DNA of 64,000 bases from an uncultured Flavonifractor sp. (GTDB lineage: Bacteria > Bacillota > Clostridia > Oscillospirales > Oscillospiraceae). Each line of letters starts with the position of its first letter. Position 1 is the first letter of the stretch. The stretch covers positions 41,667 through 105,666 of the forward strand of contig NZ_CALWOJ010000155.1 of the NCBI RefSeq assembly GCF_944383115.1. Direction: 5' to 3'. Below the pieces are notes generated by a model. That model was not told where the DNA came from. It did not search any database and saw nothing but the letters and a program-made list of their open reading frames with translations. Shown one piece after another: positions 34,008 through 42,086 of the stretch. A program made the translations under genes and the position numbers.

Positions 34008-35144
34008 TCATGCGGGAGCCGCCTCCTCCCGGGTGTCCGACACATCCAGTACGGCCACTGCCTTTTCCAGGGCAGCGTTCTGGATGTGAAGATACCCGTC
34101 GGTGGTGGTGACGCGGCTATGGCCCACCAGGCGGGCAATGGTCTCCATGGGGACGCCCTTAGCCTGGAGCATGGTGATGTAGGTGTGACGGCAGCAGTGG
34201 GGCGTCAGAGCGCGTACGCCGGGAACCTGCTTGATGGCCCCATAGTAGCGCTTGCGGAAGCTCTCGATGGTACAGGGGGTTCCCAACAGCTTCTTGGCCC
34301 GAAGGACAAACAGCTTGCCGGCCCGTTTTCGAAGATCCACTGCGTAGGGACGAAAGCGAAGCGGAATGGGGATAGTGCGGATGCCGCGGCGGCTCTTGGG
34401 TGGGCCCAGGACCGGCTTGCCATCCACCATCTTCACCGCCTTGTTGATGTCCACCCAGGAGCCGTCCTCGGCGATGTCTGCTGCCGTCAGTGCTACCAGT
34501 TCCTGAATTCGCATGCCGGAACCCAGCAGCAGGCGGATAGCGTTGCCGATGGCGTCATCGGGAAGGTCCTCCATGAGACGTTCCACTTCTTCCGGCGTAA
34601 AAGCATCCTTGGGCGCAGGGACAAGTTCCCCGGTAACAGACTCGGCACGGATGGCCTTGGCGGCCCGAGCAGGATTGCGGTCCAGCAGACCATTGACCAG
34701 GGCACTGTCCAGAATCTGAATCAGCATGGCGCGGCACTTGCTGATTTTGGAGTGGGAAAAGCCCTTGCGCAGCAGCCCCGTCAGATAGTCGTTGATGTCC
34801 ATAGGGCGGATGGCCATCAGCTCTGCCTTGCCGAAATGGTCCTTCAGATCCTGGAGGGTATACTTGTAGTTGGAGTAGGTGGAGGGCTCCACTTGGGTGC
34901 GGTAGTCCTCATACCAGCGGTCTGCCCACTGGGAAAAGGTCATGGGCGGTGCCTTTTTCTTCTGCTCCTTTTCAAGCTTGTAGTTCTGGATTTTCTGGAG
35001 GACTTCCCGCTTGGTAGGCGCGGTGAAGGAAATGATGATTCGCTTGCCGGTGATGGGGTCGTTGCCGTCCATCAGTTGTCCGCGCCACTTTCCATTGGGG
35101 GTTTGGGTAATATACCCCTCCCCGTGTGCGCGTTTTCCTGCCAT
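34008..35144 (-). CDS. int: Tyrosine integrase
   Basis: 378 residues. An arm-type DNA-binding domain (1-60; GEGYITQTPNGKWRGQ) and a core-binding SAM-like domain (70-165) are followed by the catalytic domain with Arg212 (GMRIQEL), His316-x-x-Arg319 (HCCRHTYIT), His342 (GHS) and Tyr351 (DGYLH). All catalytic residues are present. The excisionase gene is directly upstream (9-base gap). It is the only complete classical integrase in the island and the best candidate for the tRNA-Ala recombination, although it lies in the middle of the island, not at an edge. Confidence 0.93.
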   Translation of the reverse strand: MAGKRAHGEGYITQTPNGKWRGQLMDGNDPITGKRIIISFTAPTKREVLQKIQNYKLEKEQKKKAPPMTFSQWADRWYEDYRTQVEPSTYSNYKYTLQDLKDHFGKAELMAIRPMDINDYLTGLLRKGFSHSKISKCRAMLIQILDSALVNGLLDRNPARAAKAIRAESVTGELVPAPKDAFTPEEVERLMEDLPDDAIGNAIRLLLGSGMRIQELVALTAADIAEDGSWVDINKAVKMVDGKPVLGPPKSRRGIRTIPIPLRFRPYAVDLRKRAGKLFVLRAKKLLGTPCTIESFRKRYYGAIKQVPGVRALTPHCCRHTYITMLQAKGVPMETIARLVGHSRVTTTDGYLHIQNAALEKAVAVLDVSDTREEAAPA

Positions 35145-35153
35145 GGCGCCACC

Positions 35154-35372
35154 TCACATAGAGGCCATGTAGGAACGCAGATTTGGCGAGATGTGGGTCT
35201 TCATGTCCACCCAGGCCAGGAAGGCTTCCTTGGGAATGCGAACCCGGCTGCCGATGCGGAAGACGGGAAAATCCTGGCTGTGGGTCAGTTCGTAGACAGC
35301 GGTCTGGCTGACACCCAGATAGTCGCTGACTTCACGGACGGTGAGATAGGTCTGTTCGTTTACTTTACTCAT
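35154..35372 (-). CDS. xis: Excisionase-family DNA-binding protein
   Basis: 72 residues from the ATG at 35372. The MerR-like winged HTH of excisionases is clear (YLTVREVSDYLGVSQTAVYEL, quoted as YLTVREVSDYLG and SQTAVYELT; then FRIGSRVRIPKEAFLAW). It sets the direction of integrase action. Its leader carries a 13-bp hairpin. Confidence 0.88.
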   Translation of the reverse strand: MSKVNEQTYLTVREVSDYLGVSQTAVYELTHSQDFPVFRIGSRVRIPKEAFLAWVDMKTHISPNLRSYMASM

Positions 35373-35410
35373 GGTCGTATGTCCTTTCTGTTTTGGATTG
35401 AAAACAGAAA

Positions 35411-35444
35411 AACACCGTGCAGGTGAGTTCCCCTGCACGGTGTT
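35411..35444 (-). other. 13-bp hairpin in the xis leader
   Basis: AACACCGTGCAGG (35411-35423) and CCTGCACGGTGTT (35432-35444) pair perfectly around 8 bases. It lies about 40 bases upstream of the xis start and may control expression or be a recombinase site. Confidence 0.5.
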
Positions 35445-35500
35445 GGCCATGAGTCTATGGCGAGCCGCCGCCGCAAAATCCAAGTTTTCCGATTTTCCAC

Positions 35501-35529
35501 TTGCGCCAGCTGGGAAAAACGGGTATACT
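35501..35529 (+). promoter_or_regulatory. Promoter of the small RNA next to xis
   Basis: TTGCGC (35501-35506), 17 bp, TATACT (35524-35529) on the plus strand, pointing away from xis. Confidence 0.55.
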
Positions 35530-35535
35530 GATCCT

Positions 35536-35627
35536 GCGGTGCGGATTTATATCCGTTGCATGGGTGCCCTAATCACCTATGTAGGCATGCGAGAGCTGCA
35601 ACTCTCGTATGCTACCGTGTTTTTTTG
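35536..35627 (+). ncRNA. Putative small RNA of about 90 bases
   Basis: Between the promoter at 35501 and a strong terminator (GTAGGCATGCGAGAG / CTCTCGTATGCTAC at 35581-35615, then seven T) lies a short transcript without a coding frame. It also ends before the HTH gene at 35770, so it is either a free small RNA or an attenuated leader of that gene. I know no Rfam family that fits by eye. The remaining bases 35628-35769 are AT-rich and show nothing clear. Confidence 0.5.
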
Positions 35628-35769
35628 TTTTCTGTAATCAGTATAGCACAAGAAAATTTGTTTGTCAACATTTTAAATGTGTTTTGACAAATATTTTTTT
35701 GCAATAGAAAAATATAATCTTGTACTTCCTACATTGAAATGATAAAATGACAGCAACGGAGGGATAAAG

Positions 35770-35988
35770 ATGTCTTGGAATTATGCACCCCTGTGGAAAA
35801 TTTTGATCGATCGAAATATGAAACGCACAGACCTGCTTTCAAACGCAAAAATCTATTCGCAGACATTGGCCAAAATGGGAAAAAACGAAGCTGTTTCTAT
35901 GGACGCTTTGGGCCGCATCTGCCAGGCTCTGGATTGCAGAATTGAAGATGTTGTGGAGTTCGTGCCTGAAAAGAATCAAGAGAATTAA
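35770..35988 (+). CDS. Small Cro/C1-type HTH protein
   Basis: 72 residues, single HTH (LWKILIDRNMKRTDLLSNAK, then VSMDALGRICQALDCRIED). It is closely similar in layout to the HTH protein at 53183 (LWKxLxDxxM...LxxICxxL). GGAGG precedes the ATG. Possibly the control gene of the integrase region. Confidence 0.85.
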   Translation: MSWNYAPLWKILIDRNMKRTDLLSNAKIYSQTLAKMGKNEAVSMDALGRICQALDCRIEDVVEFVPEKNQEN

Positions 35989-35992
35989 ATCA

Positions 35993-36030
35993 GAAAAATC
36001 CGCTGAAGAAATAACTTCAGCGGATTTTTC
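35993..36030 (+). terminator. Terminator after small HTH gene
   Basis: GAAAAATCCGCTGAAG / CTTCAGCGGATTTTTC, 16-bp perfect stem with a 6-base loop; usable from both directions. Confidence 0.88.
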
Positions 36031-36046
36031 TATTAGACAAAATTTT

Positions 36047-36592
36047 CTACAATAATAGCTTTGTTATAATGCAACCTAGTGTTTTCAAAAGCCCAGCAGC
36101 AAAGTCCTTATGGCCCTGCTCTGTGAAGTGTACGCCGTCATGAGCCAGGGAGACGCCCCACTTTCCGGCGTCGACAAAGCGGATGCTCAACGGCTCTGCC
36201 TGTGTCTGACAGGGCCGTGCAAAGGTATAGGAATCATTAGCTAGATACCCACTCACCAAGCGCCATTGGCGGCGGTGTGATCAGCATAATCTTGCTTCGC
36301 TCAATGGGGCAGCATAGAGAAATCGTTCCAGCCACTCAGCCGCCTGTTCTGGACTTCGGCCCTTGAGGAGATCGTTGGTGCCCAGCATGATAATCAGCAA
36401 ATCTGCATTACCCGGAAATTTTGGATCGTCAGAAGGAATCTCCTGTCCGTTCTGTCCCATCTTGCAGACAGTACAGCCGGTTTTTGCAGCCAAAATGTCC
36501 ACCCACCGTCCGTCTGCGTCATAGCGCCCCTCGAAATAGCTTCAGGGATCATATCCGTAGGTGTTGGAATCACCGAAACAAATGACTTTCAT
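36047..36592 (-). pseudogene. Broken SGNH/GDSL hydrolase
   Basis: From the ATG at 36592 the sequence reads KVICFGDSNTYGYDP, then a TGA in the place of a coding triplet, then the rest of an SGNH hydrolase: LLIIMLGTNDLLKGR with the GTND block and, after at least one frameshift near 36260-36285, AHDGVHFTEQGHKDFA with the catalytic Asp/His. All four blocks of the family survive, but in three pieces. It may once have been an arylesterase-like protein; now not functional. Confidence 0.8.
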
Positions 36593-36653
36593 TCCATGCT
36601 TTTCCGTTCTCTGTATACATACGTCTTCCAATAATAGTCAAGGGGTCTTTGGA

Positions 36654-37037
36654 TTACTTAATAGTTTTCAGACGCAATAGGATTTTCTTATCTGCCGGGC
36701 AAAAATCATATTGATCAATTTCATCCACAGTAATCCATCGAATATCATTGTGCTCCAGTTTCTGAAGAATACCTGATTGAATCGATGCATTGAAGAGAGT
36801 TAGGTGGACAGTCAGATCTGGATATTCGTGGGTGACATCCATAAATATATCCCCTATATGCAATGTGACAGCTAGTTCCTCCTGACACTCTCGTATGAGG
36901 GCCTGTTCTTTTGCTTCACCAGGTTCTACCTTTCCACCAACAAACTCCCAAAGGAGTCCTCTTGCCTTATGTTCTGGACGCTGGCAAATCATAAAGTTGT
37001 CTTGATCCCAAATCAAGGCTGCAACTACTTCGGTCAT
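36654..37037 (-). CDS. NUDIX hydrolase (MutT-like)
   Basis: 127 residues with a complete Nudix box, GGKVEPGEAKEQALIRECQE then EL (residues about 34-56). The WEFVGGK start and the small size suggest an 8-oxo-dGTP diphosphatase-like enzyme. It lies 32 bases behind the eight-gene defence operon in the same direction and is AT-rich like it, so it may be part of that transcript. Confidence 0.88.
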   Translation of the reverse strand: MTEVVAALIWDQDNFMICQRPEHKARGLLWEFVGGKVEPGEAKEQALIRECQEELAVTLHIGDIFMDVTHEYPDLTVHLTLFNASIQSGILQKLEHNDIRWITVDEIDQYDFCPADKKILLRLKTIK

Positions 37038-37069
37038 TTTTTATCCTCCTGGTATCGAGACCTAGCTCT

Positions 37070-40000
37070 TCATGCCAAACACAGATTATGTATTACAGGA
37101 TTATCTGCAAGTTGTCCAACTTGCATTTCGTGCAAACGATAGACCACCTCATCTTCAGGCATATCATAATGAACAATAAAACGAATATGCGGATTAGAAA
37201 GGTTTTTTCCTGCATCATGCGTAGTAATAAGTACAGGAATGCCTCCATTAGAAAAAGAGTTTGTGAGGTAATTAATCTTTTCCTTATTTTCAGGATTTGC
37301 GACATCAATATATGCTTCAGCCAAAATCTTTCTTTTTCTGAGAAGTTTGCTTAAGTTTATGCAGGTCGTTTCATCAGTACAGTAGATTAAGCCCTGTCCA
37401 TTTATTTCGCTCAGGTTATCTAGTATCCACTCTGACTTTTCATCAGGAGAAGACAACATATGCTCTATTGTATTTTCAAACTCATGTTTACTTTCGATAT
37501 TAGAGCATAGGTAGTTACTCAAATCCAGATTTTCAAAACCTGTTTTAGCCATTAAGTACATTGTGGCTTGAATGGCTGCACCACAGTTGTTAATCTGTTT
37601 CCATACTTCTTTTGCAAAAGCAGGGTGGTCGATTCCCCAATAAGCAACCTTTCCATCGAAATAATCAACAAATAGAGAAATATTTTCGTGCTGTTTAAAA
37701 AAGTCATAGGATACGAAGATTACATCGTACTTCTCTTTCTTAAAGTCAGCTAACAACTCCTCCATGGTGCTTATTATTCCACCCTTAAGTCCGAGCCTGT
37801 CAGCAAGAACTAGGGAATTTTCTTGAAGGTGCGATTCTGCCGTTAGCAAAGTTTGTTTTCCACTAGTTAAATGTTCTTTCATGGCTAGGAGATAAAGCAT
37901 AACACTCTTCATTGATCCCGATGGAGCATTACAAGCAACAGATTTACCGTGGTACAATGCAAGGACGATGTTCTGCTGTTCTACCGACAAAGTATGTTCT
38001 GGCCCAAACCTCTCTTCAAGAATGGAATTGAACTCAGCAATTAGTATACTATCTTCATTTGATAGTTCTTTATCGGTATAAATATCGTGATTGCTTTTAA
38101 GGGGGCTTTCAGGGGTATTATACAGCACGTCACTCTGAGAAGTTAAGCGCCCTTCGTTATGCTCCACGGTATCTATTGATTCTGCTTTTTGATTCCAATC
38201 GGCGTCCATTGGCGTCTGATCTACTATAGAGGAATTCACTAGCGAGTGATCCTGTCCTATTAAATTTTCTGGTACAGGGATTGGTTCTATAAACTCATCA
38301 CCAATTTCGTCGTCTGTTTCATCAATCTCAAGTTCAGATGAAAAATGATCACGGACAACTGCTAAATGATCTAATGCTCGTGTATATGAAATATACTTTT
38401 CATTAGCAGACATTTGATCAACAATAGCAACAACTGCCTCAAATTCCAAGCCCTTTGCTGTTTCTACAGAAACTACTGAAAGTTTTGTGTCATCAACTGA
38501 ATACCATGACACATCTTGTTTATCCAAAATCGAATGAAGAAATTCCTGTATTGCCTTTAATCCGTGACGGTGAATGATAGCAACTCGATAATCAGAATTT
38601 AATCGTTTTATTTCCAAAACCCACTTTACAGCAGCAATAGCATCCATTTCAACAACCGGGTCACCCGAAATACCGATAGGATATACTTCCGCCTCAAATT
38701 CCTTGTTGCAGAAATCTGTAATTTGAAGAGTATTTCTGTAATTTTCGTTAAGAACATAGACATTCCCTGATGTAATATCCGAAATATCATCCCAGTCTGC
38801 AATTCCCTTGTAACTATATACCGATTGATTGATATCTCCGTAAAGATTAAATATGCATTTTTCACCCAGCACCATGCGCAGCAGATGGTATTCTGCAATA
38901 GAAATATCTTGTGCTTCATCTATGTTTAAAAATGTATCACTGTTCAAAGGACGTGCAAAATACAACGCACAATACAAGAGTTTTAAATAGATTTTATGTC
39001 GATAATTTGTCTTCTGATATCTCTGGTTGTACTGTTTATATTGGTCCAAAAGATCCTTAAACATTACATTTCGAGATATTTCACTCATCTGCAGCTGCTT
39101 TAAAATTTTACTACAATCCCTAATATAGGCCTCATCTTCTTTCGTATATGCGTCCCGCACATATTGCGTATACTCGATTTCAAGTCTGCTTTTAGTTTGT
39201 TCTAGAGTGGTCACCCTTTCGTGTAAACGGTTATATACTAGCCTTTGTTCCTCATAACCGGAAAGTATAGGGCTCAACTCTTTTTTGGCGGATGTGGATA
39301 ATAAGCTCTTTGTATCAGGCAAATCCTCAGAGGCAAAAATATTAGCGCACTCGTTTAGTGCAGAGAGTCGACCTTTTTGATTGTGTAAGCGTTTCTTCTC
39401 GTTTTGGATGGTCTCATCTATGCTAATGAAGCCCTGATCAAAAGCGTCCAGAGCACTCTGCAAGGCATCCTTTTCATTGTTTGCCATAGTAAGCTTAGCG
39501 TCAATAAATGATGATATTTTTTCTGTAAAAGTTGCCTTTTTCTCAGTTAGCTGCTTCCGCAAAGTGTTTCTTTTTCCGAAATTATAGATTGGAGTTTTTT
39601 GATATAATTGGACTACATCAGAAATTTCTTGGATAAGGGTAGCATACTCTCGACGGATTATTTGACTTACTGTATTATCGATAAGCACAAACTGGTCATA
39701 ATTTGTATAAGCATCGGTATTATGCGAAAACATGTTAATGATAGCCTTTACCTGCGTCAAATCGGCATCAGCCCGGCTACGTCGGTCTATCAGCTCATCG
39801 CGCTGAGTATTAGAAACTGTAATCTTACTCTCAATTTCTTGGATAGTTTCTCCAATCGTAATGCTTTCTATCTCAAGCCGTGTGATTACCTGACTTTTGG
39901 CATTAACAAGTTTATCTGCACAATTATCAAGTTCTTGCTGAACAACTTCGATCTCTTTAGAAGTAGCTTCCATCCGTTGGGCAACGGATTCTTTCTTCTT

Positions 40001-41143
40001 CTCTGCGGTGGAAATAGTTATTGAGATTTGCTGTAAAGATTGTTCCATTTGGACGACCGTAGCAGCCGTATGCAATGCTGTATTCGGGTATATAAGAGTA
40101 AATCTAGCAAAATACTCCTGCAACTTTGGTTGATTAAGAGCGGTTAATATTTGCTCCCAGTATTCATGATAGTGAGCAATAGAATTGTCCAAATACTGAA
40201 GAGAATATATGTCTTCCAATAATTTAGGACTTAGTGATTTCTCACTACATACATCTGCAGTCACATTTGCTTTGCTGTAATATTTTTTGATGAGAAAAAC
40301 ATAGTATTCTTCAACAGAAAAACGGTCAATCGCAGTTAGACCAAGTTCAACACTTAGATCGTTTATATGAGCATCAAAGTATTTGTTTGGAGTGATTATC
40401 TTAATGCCAGACAAGGACATTGCTCTGTTGTTAAATTTTAAATATGAAAGTCGATGAAGCAGGATCATCGTTTTCCCAGATCCAGCACACCCTTGTACAA
40501 CGAAGCTTTCTGTCCGAGGTTTTCTGATGATTTCATTTTGATTTCCCTGGATTGTTCGAATAATGTCTGTCAGTCGATTATGTCTACGCTTGTCCTTAAG
40601 GACCGTAAGCAGAAAAGGATCAATGACATCTCCTTCAAGAGAAACTGTTTCACCATCGTACTCCGTTTGATAACTCAAAAGCTTTGCATTTCTCACATCT
40701 AATGCTCGACGAAGCGCTAAAAGATATTTATGATTTTTAACTTTAAATTCTTTTTGATTTGAAGCATAGTAGCAAGAGCCGATAGGAGTTCTCCAATCGA
40801 CTACGAGTACATCCGCGCTGTCAGTTATAGCTTCTTTTCCAATGTAGTATGTTTGGGTCTCAATTTCAGCACTGTCATCGTCACAGTCGAGATCCAGCCG
40901 TCCGAAATAAGGGGATGGCTCCATTGAGTGCCACCATTCGGCACTCTTTCGATTAGTTTCACGATCGTGAATCAGTTGTTGTTTGACTTCTATGTCAGAA
41001 TAATCATAAACAACAAAATCAAGGATTTCTTTTGCTAATCGAGAAGTTTCATCTTCATAATGAGATGCTTTTCTCGATATTCTTTTTTCAGTTTCAGCTA
41101 AATGCCGCTCTTCTTCCTGAAAAATCTTATCCATGAAAGGCAC
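37070..41143 (-). CDS. HelD/UvrD-like helicase fused to a degenerate RecQ-like domain
   Basis: 1357 residues. The N-terminal 1000 residues form a superfamily-1 helicase of the HelD/UvrD type: Walker A GCAGSGKT (218-225), a long coiled-coil insertion (about 370-700), Walker B NIDEAQDIS (near 740), NYRN (near 795), TAKGLEF and YTRALDH (near 920). Residues about 1040-1357 resemble a RecQ-type superfamily-2 core, but the P-loop reads SGSMKS instead of GxGKS, the DEAH box reads GIDHPAF, and the arginine-finger box (QxxGRAGR) is replaced by HEMQVGQL. That half is probably a binding or scaffolding domain. It is the last of the eight co-directional defence genes, six bases after the PLD nuclease. Confidence 0.8.
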   Translation of the reverse strand: MPFMDKIFQEEERHLAETEKRISRKASHYEDETSRLAKEILDFVVYDYSDIEVKQQLIHDRETNRKSAEWWHSMEPSPYFGRLDLDCDDDSAEIETQTYYIGKEAITDSADVLVVDWRTPIGSCYYASNQKEFKVKNHKYLLALRRALDVRNAKLLSYQTEYDGETVSLEGDVIDPFLLTVLKDKRRHNRLTDIIRTIQGNQNEIIRKPRTESFVVQGCAGSGKTMILLHRLSYLKFNNRAMSLSGIKIITPNKYFDAHINDLSVELGLTAIDRFSVEEYYVFLIKKYYSKANVTADVCSEKSLSPKLLEDIYSLQYLDNSIAHYHEYWEQILTALNQPKLQEYFARFTLIYPNTALHTAATVVQMEQSLQQISITISTAEKKKESVAQRMEATSKEIEVVQQELDNCADKLVNAKSQVITRLEIESITIGETIQEIESKITVSNTQRDELIDRRSRADADLTQVKAIINMFSHNTDAYTNYDQFVLIDNTVSQIIRREYATLIQEISDVVQLYQKTPIYNFGKRNTLRKQLTEKKATFTEKISSFIDAKLTMANNEKDALQSALDAFDQGFISIDETIQNEKKRLHNQKGRLSALNECANIFASEDLPDTKSLLSTSAKKELSPILSGYEEQRLVYNRLHERVTTLEQTKSRLEIEYTQYVRDAYTKEDEAYIRDCSKILKQLQMSEISRNVMFKDLLDQYKQYNQRYQKTNYRHKIYLKLLYCALYFARPLNSDTFLNIDEAQDISIAEYHLLRMVLGEKCIFNLYGDINQSVYSYKGIADWDDISDITSGNVYVLNENYRNTLQITDFCNKEFEAEVYPIGISGDPVVEMDAIAAVKWVLEIKRLNSDYRVAIIHRHGLKAIQEFLHSILDKQDVSWYSVDDTKLSVVSVETAKGLEFEAVVAIVDQMSANEKYISYTRALDHLAVVRDHFSSELEIDETDDEIGDEFIEPIPVPENLIGQDHSLVNSSIVDQTPMDADWNQKAESIDTVEHNEGRLTSQSDVLYNTPESPLKSNHDIYTDKELSNEDSILIAEFNSILEERFGPEHTLSVEQQNIVLALYHGKSVACNAPSGSMKSVMLYLLAMKEHLTSGKQTLLTAESHLQENSLVLADRLGLKGGIISTMEELLADFKKEKYDVIFVSYDFFKQHENISLFVDYFDGKVAYWGIDHPAFAKEVWKQINNCGAAIQATMYLMAKTGFENLDLSNYLCSNIESKHEFENTIEHMLSSPDEKSEWILDNLSEINGQGLIYCTDETTCINLSKLLRKRKILAEAYIDVANPENKEKINYLTNSFSNGGIPVLITTHDAGKNLSNPHIRFIVHYDMPEDEVVYRLHEMQVGQLADNPVIHNLCLA

Positions 41144-41149
41144 CTCAAA

Positions 41150-42058
41150 TCATCTGTTGTTAATCCTTACACGCTGAGAGTATCCAGGCCTATCAATAAC
41201 TAGATCATCTATTTTCAAATCGCTAATCCATGTCAGGAGATTGCTCACAAGTTGCTTTACATCCTTACGATAGGGCTTGGGCTCATTAAGCAAGGTGTTA
41301 TGTAATGCGGCGGTAAGCGCTCCAAAATATATTTCCTGTGACTTTTCGCCTTTAAGGAGATTAAGTAACCAAAGGTAACACTTTGAAGATTTCATGGCCT
41401 TTGCAAGTTGTAATTCTGCAGCACTAGAAGAAATGTTGAGAAAAAGCAAATCTTCATCTGATGCATTTCGGGGATGCACGCATGGAGGGAAATCCTCTGC
41501 AAACAGAAGAGAATATTCTGGCTGAAACATATCTGTGATTTTCTTGGGCCACTGCAACAAGCCCGTAGCAACTGTGTCCTGAACGTCAACAGCATGATGC
41601 ATAATTTCGTATATTGAATCGTTCATTTCAACAGAGCCTAGAAGGAGTAGTTTTAATGCTTGTATATCTTTTTCTGCTAATTCACAAACTGCGGCCATCT
41701 CGTAATTGCCAAAACCACCTATGTTCATACCACTACCGGTAGCGTTTGCACTTCCGATAATACAGCGTAGACGGTCAAAAACATATGTCTTTGCATGTAG
41801 GTCTAATCGAAAGTACAATTTCCAGCCATTATCCCTACAATACGGGTAAATATCTAAATCAGATGCTCCAGATAAAATATCTTCGGGGCGGAAACGAACT
41901 ATTAATTTTTTCTCAATCCCAATATTAGATATACAAGTATCAAAATATTTTACGAGTGGCAGTTTACAGTAAGCAGAAATAAGCAGGAAAGATTCTGTAC
42001 TCTTAGAGAGTTCATCACTAATACGGTCTAGGATTTTTTGTGATACCAAAATCGACAT
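41150..42058 (-). CDS. PLD-like nuclease
   Basis: 302 residues with one HKD motif: HAKTYVFD (His88, Lys90) followed by GSANATGSG (Gly102, Asn105). A single copy implies an active site formed by a dimer, as in bacterial PLD nucleases of restriction systems. The C-terminal 150 residues are not recognised. Spacing to its neighbours is 6 and 28 bases, so it belongs to the same operon. Likely the DNA-cutting part of the four-gene module. Confidence 0.8.
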   Translation of the reverse strand: MSILVSQKILDRISDELSKSTESFLLISAYCKLPLVKYFDTCISNIGIEKKLIVRFRPEDILSGASDLDIYPYCRDNGWKLYFRLDLHAKTYVFDRLRCIIGSANATGSGMNIGGFGNYEMAAVCELAEKDIQALKLLLLGSVEMNDSIYEIMHHAVDVQDTVATGLLQWPKKITDMFQPEYSLLFAEDFPPCVHPRNASDEDLLFLNISSSAAELQLAKAMKSSKCYLWLLNLLKGEKSQEIYFGALTAALHNTLLNEPKPYRKDVKQLVSNLLTWISDLKIDDLVIDRPGYSQRVRINNR

Positions 42059-42086
42059 ACAGAATCCTCCTTGCCCTAAAATGAAA

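Noticed and set aside
33963..35426. 487-residue plus-strand frame opposite the integrase
   Set aside because: Antisense of a complete integrase with all catalytic residues.
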